Shown piece after piece: positions 14,646 to 20,583 of a stretch of DNA of 20,583 nucleotides. Under the pieces are notes generated by a model. That model was not told the DNA's origin and did no database searches. It saw only the letters and a program-made list of their open reading frames with translations. Position numbers and translations under genes: made by a program. Position 1 is the stretch's first letter. Each line of letters starts with the position of its first letter. Source of the DNA: Methanobacterium sp. (GTDB taxonomy: Archaea; Methanobacteriota; Methanobacteria; Methanobacteriales; Methanobacteriaceae); assembly GCA_003158115.1 (NCBI GenBank), contig PMGM01000048.1:18080-38662 (forward strand), read 5' to 3'.

Positions 14646-15359
14646 ATGTTTGAAAGAATAAAAGAAGACATACAAATGGTATTCTCAAGGGATCCAGCCG
14701 CTAGGAGTACTCTAGAAGTTGTTTTATGCTCCCCTGGACTTCATGCAATATGGATTCACAGATTAGCTAACTGGTTCTGGACACGCAATCACATATTTTG
14801 GGGACGTTTTATTTCAACAATTAACCGGTTTTTAACAGGTGTTGAAATACATCCCGGTGCCAAAATTGGCAAAAGAGTATTAATTGATCATGGAATGGGT
14901 GTTGTGGTTGGTGAAACAGCTGAAATTGGTGAAGATGTTTTAATTTATCAAGGAGTTGTATTAGGGGGAACAAGTCTTGAAAGAAAGAAACGTCATCCAA
15001 CCATTGGAAACGGTGTAGTAATAGGTTCTGGAGCAAAGATAATAGGCAATATTAAAATTGGTGATTGCTGCAAGATCGGTGCTGGATCTGTAGTTTTAAA
15101 ACCCGCACCACCAGGTTCTACTGTAGTTGGAATACCTGGAAGAATTGTTCAGGAAAAACGTAAATGTGCAATAGATTTAGATCATGGACAGTTACCAGAT
15201 CCTGTTGCAGAAGTTATCAGACTTATATTACAACGTCAAGACGAACTAGAAAAGGAAATAAAAGACCTTGGAATAAGTACTGATATTGTGAAGATCAATG
15301 GTTTTCTATCTAAAAAATCAGAAATTGAAGAAATCTTCACAGAAGGGGCTGGAATTTAA
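14646..15359 (+). CDS. cysE: Serine O-acetyltransferase
   Basis: A 237-residue left-handed beta-helix acetyltransferase that makes O-acetylserine for the cysteine synthase upstream. The hexapeptide repeats begin near residue 68 ([20 protein letters not shown]). Likely catalytic residues are Asp81-His82 in DHGMG and His117 in [29 protein letters not shown] and VVGIPGRIV match the CysE family. The N-terminal helical part is short, as in other small CysE forms. The C-terminus extends about 65 residues past the helix with charged helices, and Cys174 lies near its start. GGTGAT precedes ATG by 4 bases. It is probably transcribed with cysK. Feedback inhibition by cysteine is known for the family but not testable here. 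Confidence 0.93.
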   Translation: MFERIKEDIQMVFSRDPAARSTLEVVLCSPGLHAIWIHRLANWFWTRNHIFWGRFISTINRFLTGVEIHPGAKIGKRVLIDHGMGVVVGETAEIGEDVLIYQGVVLGGTSLERKKRHPTIGNGVVIGSGAKIIGNIKIGDCCKIGAGSVVLKPAPPGSTVVGIPGRIVQEKRKCAIDLDHGQLPDPVAEVIRLILQRQDELEKEIKDLGISTDIVKINGFLSKKSEIEEIFTEGAGI

Positions 15360-15404
15360 CCCTATTATGGTATTGTAATTGTATTAATTATAATGATAAT
15401 CCTA

Positions 15405-15412
15405 TTTTTTTT
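15405..15412 (+). terminator. T-run after cysE
   Basis: Eight T residues, 46 bases after the stop codon. Archaeal RNA polymerase often stops at such tracts. No strong stem precedes it. Confidence 0.45.
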
Positions 15413-15451
15413 ATAGAATGAATAATGTTATACTCATGAAAAATAATAATA

Positions 15452-15463
15452 TGTCAATTGTTA
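15452..15463 (+). promoter_or_regulatory. Degenerate operator-like site before the regulator gene
   Basis: TGTCAATTGTTA matches the core at 10 of 12 positions. The right half GTTA is intact and runs into the TATA-like TTATATATG (15461-15469), the same layout as at the C-S lyase promoter. It may allow autoregulation. Confidence 0.35.
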
Positions 15464-15594
15464 TATATGAGCTAAACAATATAATCAGTTAATTATTAAA
15501 TTTTTATATAATTAAATTTTATTAAAACTTAAAAGAAATTTATTAAATTTGAAATAATGAATAATAATCAAATTCAAAGGAAAGTGTGATTAAA

Positions 15595-15987
15595 ATGAGA
15601 CCCCCATGTGAAATAGTAGTATGGTACGTTATTCCCAGTATAAGATCAGAGCTTGCTAAAGAGCTTTTAAATCTGGGCATGAAACAAAAGGAAATTTCAG
15701 AATTACTTGACATAACACAACCAGCAGTATCCCAATATATAAGTGATAAAAGAGGTCATGGAATAAAATTTAATGATGATGTGCAAGAGTTAATTAAAGA
15801 ATTTGCAATGGATCTTAAGGAAGGAAAACTCAATCAGAGCGGTATAATTTCAAGAATATGTGATTTGTGTCGAAAAATTAAAACAGAAGATGTAGTATGT
15901 CAGCTGCACAAGGAAAAAGATAATATTCCGGTTAACTGCAATGCTTGTATGGGTTCACATGCAGATCATCATCATGCTGGACCATAG
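15595..15987 (+). CDS. Small HTH transcriptional regulator with six cysteines (COG2522-like)
   Basis: A 130-residue DNA-binding protein. After MRPPCEIVVWYVIP comes a helix-turn-helix (about 28-52: MKQKEISELLDITQPAVSQY). The C-terminal half has two CxxC pairs, Cys89/Cys92 (ICDLC) and Cys115/Cys118 (NCNAC), plus Cys5 and Cys102, and a His-rich tail (SHADHHHAGP). This looks like a metal or FeS-cluster site, so the protein could sense redox, iron, sulfide or zinc. The start at 15595 follows GTGAT and gives the family-typical MxPPCE opening; a GTG at 15586 is possible. It lies 235 bases after cysE. It is the only DNA-binding protein in the window, so it is the best local candidate for the factor that binds the shared palindrome. 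That link is inference. Confidence 0.85.
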   Translation: MRPPCEIVVWYVIPSIRSELAKELLNLGMKQKEISELLDITQPAVSQYISDKRGHGIKFNDDVQELIKEFAMDLKEGKLNQSGIISRICDLCRKIKTEDVVCQLHKEKDNIPVNCNACMGSHADHHHAGP

Positions 15988-16039
15988 ATACCCTTTTAAA
16001 TGTATATCTGGAAAATTAAAATAATAAAATAAATACAGC

Positions 16040-16047
16040 TTTTTTTT
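16040..16047 (+). terminator. T-run after the regulator gene
   Basis: Eight T residues, 52 bases after the stop codon. A 9-bp inverted repeat (16100-16108 with 16120-16128, loop 11) lies a little further on. Confidence 0.4.
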
Positions 16048-16099
16048 ATGAAATTAAATCCTAAAGAGTAATATGCAAATTTACGAAATACTTAACTAA

Positions 16100-16128
16100 T
16101 TTTCATCAACTATTATTCTTGATGAAAA
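16100..16128 (+). repeat. Hairpin between the regulator and asparagine synthetase genes
   Basis: TTTTCATCA and TGATGAAAA form a perfect 9-bp stem with an 11-base loop, ending in an A-run on the plus strand. It may end transcripts on either strand or mark the asparagine synthetase leader, which begins close by. Confidence 0.4.
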
Positions 16129-16195
16129 AAGTATAAGATTCTAATTAAAGGTTTAGCATTTAATTTAAAAATATTATCAAATAAAGGAATCGATT

Positions 16196-17761
16196 ATGTG
16201 CGGGATAGCAGGCATTAAAACAACAGATAAGGACTATAATGTGGGCGATGACCTGTTGAAAATGTTAAATTCAATTAAACACCGAGGTCCTGATGGGTCT
16301 GGAATATTTGTTGATGGGAAAACTATTCATGATAATTTACAAAATTTAACAGCACTCGATGGTTCATTTGGAATGGGCCATAACCTACTTTCAATTGTTG
16401 GAACTGAAGTTTCACAGCCCATTGAAAATCATAACCTAGTTTTAGTGGCTAATGCTGAGATATACAACTTTAAACAAATCAAAAATTGTCTTGTTGATAA
16501 ATATAATACTGATTCTGATTGTGAAGTAATTATAAGTATTGTAAAAAAATTTTATAACGGATCTCTCATTAATGCCGTAAAAAATTCTTTAGACTATCTG
16601 GATGGGGACTATGCATTTGCTATTTACGATGGTAAGGACTGTGTAGTTGTAAGAGATCAACTAGGTGTTAAACCACTCTATTATGGTCATGATGAGTTAA
16701 GAGGGATAAATGCATATGCCTCTGAGAGAAAAGCACTATGGTCTATAGGATTAAAACATACAAACACACTACCACCAGACCATCTGTTGTACAACGGCAT
16801 ACCACTAAAGATTGAAAACAGACAGACCCCCAATTTAAAAATCTCTAAAAAATGTATAGATATCTATCCCAAAACCGCACTAATAGATTCAAGTATGATT
16901 GATGTTAAATCAGATAAGATCAATAAAAAGGTAATAATTAATTCCAAAGATAAATTAGAACTTAAAAATGAAATTAAAGAATTATTAATCGGCTCAGTCG
17001 AGAAAAGGATCAGAGGACTTTCTAGAGTTGGAATTATTTTTTCAGGTGGAGTAGACAGCACCACAATCGCCAAAATATCCGATGACTTAGGAGTAGATAC
17101 AACTCTTTACACCGCAGGACATGAAACATCAAGCGATATAAATTTTGCTAAAAGAACAGCAGCTGATATGGGTTTACCATTGAAGATTAAAACGTTGAAA
17201 GTTAATGATGTAAAAATGTACACCGAACTTGTTTTAAATGCAATTGAAGAGTACAATATCATGAAATTAGGGGTGGGAATGCCATCATATGTAACATCGG
17301 AGATGGCACGTTCAGATGGTGTCAAGGTTGTGATGTCAGGTCAGGGTGCCGATGAGATCTTTGCTGGTTACCATCGTTACGTCCAGTTATATATTGATAA
17401 TGGTGAGAAGTTACAGGAAGATCTTGTAGAAGATGTTAAAAACTTGTATCATGTTAATCTACAGCGTGACGACGCTGTTACAATGGCCAACAGTGTAGAA
17501 TTGAGGGTTCCATACCTTGATCCAGAACTTGTTGAGATGGCCCTTAATGTTCCAATTAAATATAAATTGGATAATGGGAAGGAAAATCTTCGTAAATGTA
17601 TCTTAAGGGAGATTGCATCGGATATTGGTGTGCCTTCTGAAATTGTGAGAAGGCCTAAAAAAGCTGCACAGTATGGTTCTGGTATACATAAGATACTTGT
17701 GAAGAAGGTTTTAAGGGATGAAAACTATAAAAATAAACTGAAAGCACTATACAAAATTTGA
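16196..17761 (+). CDS. asnB: Asparagine synthetase (glutamine-hydrolysing)
   Basis: A 521-residue two-domain enzyme making asparagine from aspartate, glutamine and ATP. MCGIAGI exposes the Cys2 nucleophile of the class II glutaminase domain (about 1-190), with RGPDG near residue 33 and GDYAFAIYD further on. The synthetase domain carries the ATP-pyrophosphatase loop SGGVDS (283-288) and MSGQGADEIFAGYHRY, both typical of AsnB. Positions following ELRVPYLD near the C-terminus also match. The length is normal for archaeal forms. AGGA lies about 8 bases before ATG. No shared operator is seen, so it is not tied to the sulfur group. The GatC-like gene follows after 133 bases. Confidence 0.94.
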   Translation: MCGIAGIKTTDKDYNVGDDLLKMLNSIKHRGPDGSGIFVDGKTIHDNLQNLTALDGSFGMGHNLLSIVGTEVSQPIENHNLVLVANAEIYNFKQIKNCLVDKYNTDSDCEVIISIVKKFYNGSLINAVKNSLDYLDGDYAFAIYDGKDCVVVRDQLGVKPLYYGHDELRGINAYASERKALWSIGLKHTNTLPPDHLLYNGIPLKIENRQTPNLKISKKCIDIYPKTALIDSSMIDVKSDKINKKVIINSKDKLELKNEIKELLIGSVEKRIRGLSRVGIIFSGGVDSTTIAKISDDLGVDTTLYTAGHETSSDINFAKRTAADMGLPLKIKTLKVNDVKMYTELVLNAIEEYNIMKLGVGMPSYVTSEMARSDGVKVVMSGQGADEIFAGYHRYVQLYIDNGEKLQEDLVEDVKNLYHVNLQRDDAVTMANSVELRVPYLDPELVEMALNVPIKYKLDNGKENLRKCILREIASDIGVPSEIVRRPKKAAQYGSGIHKILVKKVLRDENYKNKLKALYKI

Positions 17762-17894
17762 ATCATATATTTATATCCTAATTATTAAAATGTTTAAATT
17801 ATTAAATATAAATTCAAATTATAGATAATACAATATTAAAGTGATGATAATATACATTGTACTAGATTAATATTTATACTGAGGGTGATGTAAT

Positions 17895-18110
17895 TTGAAG
17901 ATAGAAAAAGAAGCAGAAAAAATATTGGAAAGCTTTTCAGAAGCTCTCAAGGACATCCCTGAACTTGAGGAAACCCACTATATGGTGGACAATGTTAACC
18001 TTTCACGTGGAGATGTTGCAGAAAAGAAAAATCCTGAAAAGATCTTAAGAAATGCCCATACTGATGAAGAGGGTAATATAATAGCTGATAAAGCAAAATG
18101 GGTCAGATAA
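17895..18110 (+). CDS. gatC: GatC-like Asp-tRNA(Asn)/Glu-tRNA(Gln) amidotransferase subunit
   Basis: A 71-residue acidic protein. The helical N-terminus and the C-terminal part LSRGDVAEKKNPEKILRNAH followed by EEGNIIADKAKWV resemble the LR-D-V, D-P-E-K-IL-NAP and GFFVVPKVL pattern of GatC, the small subunit that tethers GatA to GatB. It is shorter than bacterial GatC (about 95). The start is TTG, supported by GAGGGTGAT (17881-17889) 5 bases upstream. The stop is one base before the ATG of the ACT-domain gene, so the two are translationally linked. GatA and GatB are not in the window. Function as GatC is likely but rests on a short sequence. Confidence 0.7.
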   Translation: MKIEKEAEKILESFSEALKDIPELEETHYMVDNVNLSRGDVAEKKNPEKILRNAHTDEEGNIIADKAKWVR

Positions 18111-18111
18111 T

Positions 18112-18600
18112 ATGAGATTAAATCTTGTATTGGAACTTTTAGATGTTCCGGGACAGCTTTTAGATGCTTTGGATCCAATTGGAAAACTTGGTGCGAACAT
18201 AGTAGCAGTTATACATCAACGTGATGTAAAAACTGAACGAGGTACTATACCAGTCCATATAAGTATTGAAGGAGATAGAGAGACTCTTAAAAGAGTTTTA
18301 AAATCCATTGAAGAGATGGATATCCAAATTATAGAAGTTGATGGTGTTGTTAAGAAAGAAAAGATAACAACTATTCTCATTGGAAACATCGTTGATAAGG
18401 ATCTTAAAGAAACCATAAAAGTTTTAAACAACATCAATGGTGTGAGGGTTGCTGATCTTAACCTTAAGATGTCGGACAATCCTGAAGAATCAGCTTCTAG
18501 AATTGTGATTGAAGCCGATTATGGAATAAAGAAAGAATTGATACGAAACATTAACGAATATGGAAAATCTAAGGGATTTCTAGTAATTAATGAAATTTAA
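18112..18600 (+). CDS. ACT-domain protein, predicted allosteric regulator of homoserine dehydrogenase
   Basis: A 162-residue protein with an N-terminal ACT domain (MRLNLVLELLDVPGQLLDAL, then DPIGKLGANIVAVIHQRD, residues 1-85) and a second ACT-like half (about 88-162: ITTILIGNIVDKDLKETIKVLNN). It matches COG2061, archaeal proteins predicted to confer amino-acid feedback on homoserine dehydrogenase, which here lacks its own ACT domain. It starts one base after the GatC-like stop and lies 84 bases before homoserine dehydrogenase. The ligand is probably threonine or another aspartate-family amino acid. That is inference from family and position. Confidence 0.85.
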   Translation: MRLNLVLELLDVPGQLLDALDPIGKLGANIVAVIHQRDVKTERGTIPVHISIEGDRETLKRVLKSIEEMDIQIIEVDGVVKKEKITTILIGNIVDKDLKETIKVLNNINGVRVADLNLKMSDNPEESASRIVIEADYGIKKELIRNINEYGKSKGFLVINEI

Positions 18601-18610
18601 AAAAATATTA

Positions 18611-18660
18611 TATTATAAATGGTTAAATTTGTTTGTTTAATATTTTAAACTAGTTTAACC
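18611..18660 (+). promoter_or_regulatory. TATA-like stretch and inverted repeat before homoserine dehydrogenase
   Basis: TATTATAAATG (18611-18621) is a fair TATA box. GGTTAAA (18621-18627) pairs with TTTAACC (18654-18660) around an AT-rich centre. It could be an operator or a terminator for the ACT gene. It does not match the TAAC-NATN-GTTA core. Confidence 0.35.
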
Positions 18661-18684
18661 TGTTTTTAATTTGGAGGAAATTTT

Positions 18685-19698
18685 ATGAAATTGTGTATCA
18701 TCGGTTTTGGAGCAGTTGGAAAGGGAGTTTCAAAGGTTGTTTCGATGAAAAAAAAGATGCTCATTGAAAAATATGGTCTTGATATCAGCGTGGTAGCTGT
18801 AACCGACAGATCTGGTGCTGCAGTCAATCCAGATGGACTGGATATTGAATTGCTCATTGAAACCAAGGAAAAAACAGGTAAAATATCAGATTATCCTGAA
18901 TATGGTATTTCGAACATACCAAGTGTCCAGGTGTTGGATGATATTGATTACGACTGTCTTATTGAAGTATCACCAACCAATATAGATGATGGTGAACCAG
19001 CCCGGACACACATGTTAAAAGCAATGCAAGATGGTAAGGATGTTGTAACTTCTAACAAAGGACCACTCTCCCTAAATTTTGGTGAACTTACAAGTGCAGC
19101 AGATTCCACAAATGCACAATTTAAATATGAAGCTTCAGTTGGAGGTGCAATGCCCATAATAAACTTTGCACATGAAACACTGGCTGGTAACAATATTACA
19201 TCTGTACTTGGAATTTTAAATGGAACATGTAATTATATATTATCTAGAATGGCAAATGAAGGATCTCCTTATCTCCAGACATTAAATGAAGCTCAGGAAT
19301 TAGGTATAGCTGAAACTGATCCTACCCAGGATGTGGAAGGTATTGATGCAGCTTGTAAAATAGTGATATTAGCTAATTCGGTTTTAAATATGGATGTAAG
19401 TTTAAAAGATGTAAAAGTTGTGGGCATATCTAAAATTACTCCAGAATCTATAGCACTTGCTAAAAAAGAAGGTTTGCTAATTAAACTCATTGGAGTGGCA
19501 TCCCACGATAACCTAGAAGTATCTCCTAGACTCGTAAGAGAAGGTTCACCCTTTGCAGTTGATGGTACATTGAATGTTGCAACACTTAGAACAGATCTTG
19601 CAGACGATGTAACAGTTGTGGGTAAGGGAGCAGGATCAATTGAGACTGCATCTGCAATATTGAGTGATATCATAAGCATATGGAAAGCTCGAACATAG
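18685..19698 (+). CDS. hom: Homoserine dehydrogenase
   Basis: A 337-residue NAD(P)-dependent enzyme reducing aspartate semialdehyde to homoserine, the branch point to threonine and methionine. Seen: the Rossmann GFGAVGKG (7-14), the catalytic-region Lys125 in TSNKGPL, the substrate-binding [11 protein letters not shown] (179-189) and [16 protein letters not shown] (210-225) with the acidic substrate residues. There is no C-terminal ACT domain; the separate ACT protein upstream may supply regulation. GGAGG lies about 8 bases before ATG. It provides the carbon skeleton for methionine, which could link to the sulfur genes to the left, though it lacks their operator. Confidence 0.95.
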   Translation: MKLCIIGFGAVGKGVSKVVSMKKKMLIEKYGLDISVVAVTDRSGAAVNPDGLDIELLIETKEKTGKISDYPEYGISNIPSVQVLDDIDYDCLIEVSPTNIDDGEPARTHMLKAMQDGKDVVTSNKGPLSLNFGELTSAADSTNAQFKYEASVGGAMPIINFAHETLAGNNITSVLGILNGTCNYILSRMANEGSPYLQTLNEAQELGIAETDPTQDVEGIDAACKIVILANSVLNMDVSLKDVKVVGISKITPESIALAKKEGLLIKLIGVASHDNLEVSPRLVREGSPFAVDGTLNVATLRTDLADDVTVVGKGAGSIETASAILSDIISIWKART

Positions 19699-19767
19699 AA
19701 ATCTGAGTTCAAGATGTTCTAAATATTAATTTTCCAATTATCCAAAAAAAGGTTATATTTAATACTA

Positions 19768-19775
19768 TTTTTTTT
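19768..19775 (+). terminator. T-run after homoserine dehydrogenase
   Basis: Eight T residues, 70 bases after the stop codon and 43 bases before the next start. A possible terminator of the GatC-like to homoserine dehydrogenase transcript. Confidence 0.35.
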
Positions 19776-19818
19776 AAGGAAAATTGGGTTTACAAAAATT
19801 TAACAGGATACAAAAAAA

Positions 19819-20583
19819 ATGAAATATATTGTTGTTATTGGGGATGGTATGGCTGATCTTCCTCTCAAGGAATTAAATGGTGAAACACCACTTCAAAGGG
19901 CAGATATACCTAACATGGATATTATAGCATCGAAGGGTGTTAGCGGACTGCTTAAAACCGTACCAGATAATATGCAACCAGGTTCCGACGTTGCTAATCT
20001 TTCAATTATGGGTTATAATCCCCTAGAATATTACACAGGTAGGGGTCCATTGGAAGCTGCAAGTGTTGGTGCCAAAATGGATGAAGGTGATGTTGCATTT
20101 AGATGTAACTTTATAACAGAAGATTTTGGTATATTAAAAGATTTTAATGCTGGACACATCAGTACAATTGAAGCATCAGAACTTATAGAACGATTAAATC
20201 AAAAATTCTATAGGTATGGTAAGTTTTATTTAGGAACAAGCTACAGGCATCTATTTGTTTTAAAGAATGAAAAATATGCTTCATTAAAATCAACCCCTCC
20301 CCATGATGTTGTTGGAGAATTAATTAATGGAAATCTTTTAAAACCTGCTCAGGATAAAAATGCTGTTTTGTTAAATAATATAATGTATGAATCACAGAAG
20401 TTCCTTAAAAATCATCCCATAAACCTGCAAAGAATTTCTGAAGGGAAACAGCCAGCCAACATGATATGGTTGTGGGGACAGGGAGTCAAACCATCGATAC
20501 CAAATTTTAAAGATAAATATGGATTGAAAGGTGCAACAATTACTGGTGTTGACCTTATCAAGGGATTAGGAATTTATATGGGA
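19819..20583 (+). CDS. apgM: Archaeal 2,3-bisphosphoglycerate-independent phosphoglycerate mutase (partial, 5' 255 codons)
   Basis: The reading frame is open from ATG at 19819 to the window edge. It interconverts 3- and 2-phosphoglycerate in glycolysis and gluconeogenesis. It belongs to the alkaline phosphatase superfamily: [16 protein letters not shown] supplies the metal-binding Asp9. [13 protein letters not shown] places the nucleophile Ser56. GRGPLEAAS and RCNFIT are typical ApgM stretches. MIWLWGQG (near residue 220) is also typical. Archaeal forms are about 400-430 residues, so roughly the last 40 percent is missing here. AGGAT lies 9 bases before the start. Confidence 0.93.
   Translation, partial: MKYIVVIGDGMADLPLKELNGETPLQRADIPNMDIIASKGVSGLLKTVPDNMQPGSDVANLSIMGYNPLEYYTGRGPLEAASVGAKMDEGDVAFRCNFITEDFGILKDFNAGHISTIEASELIERLNQKFYRYGKFYLGTSYRHLFVLKNEKYASLKSTPPHDVVGELINGNLLKPAQDKNAVLLNNIMYESQKFLKNHPINLQRISEGKQPANMIWLWGQGVKPSIPNFKDKYGLKGATITGVDLIKGLGIYMG

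Overview
The window looks like the chromosome of a low-GC methanogenic archaeon of the order Methanobacteriales (Methanobacterium-like). Reasons: AT-rich intergenic DNA with archaeal TATA boxes, archaeal ribosome-binding sites of the GGAGG or GGTGAT type, a secreted transglutaminase-like surface protein, and a 3' block (asparagine synthetase, GatC-like protein, ACT-domain regulator, homoserine dehydrogenase, archaeal-type phosphoglycerate mutase) of clearly archaeal character. No rRNA, tRNA, CRISPR array or transposase gene was seen.

Left part (1-6000). A decayed, frameshifted fragment resembling a CLC chloride channel lies at the edge. It is followed by an iron-sulfur flavoprotein-like reductase, an 866-base AT-rich gap, two genes for exported proteins (Ig-like plus transglutaminase, and PepSY), a coiled-coil protein of unknown function, a NudC-type Nudix hydrolase and a patatin-like lipase. 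These look like ordinary accessory genes.

Centre (6400-16000). This is the interesting part. A three-component nitrogenase-like reductase (NifD-like, NifK-like, NifH-like) sits among sulfur genes: a PatB/MalY-type C-S lyase, a MoaD/ThiS-type carrier ending in Gly-Gly, a NifX-like cofactor-binding protein, cysteine synthase, serine O-acetyltransferase, and a small HTH regulator with six cysteines. The NifD-like protein keeps the P-cluster cysteines and the cofactor Cys and His ligands, but the positions matching nitrogenase alpha-Gln191 and alpha-His195 are Val and Tyr. It therefore looks like a cofactor-bearing reductase that is not a standard N2 reductase, possibly akin to methylthio-alkane reductase (Mar). 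An undescribed-looking palindrome, core TAAC-NATN-GTTA, occurs at the promoters of the lyase, the carrier, the NifX-like gene, the NifD-like gene (twice) and cysteine synthase (twice, overlapping), usually touching the TATA box. A degenerate copy lies before the regulator gene. I read this as one regulon for sulfur acquisition or assimilation built around the nitrogenase-like enzyme.

Right part (16000-20583). Asparagine synthetase is followed by a compact set: a GatC-like subunit, an ACT-domain predicted regulator of homoserine dehydrogenase, homoserine dehydrogenase, and the first 255 codons of an archaeal cofactor-independent phosphoglycerate mutase that runs off the window. None of these promoters shows the palindrome.
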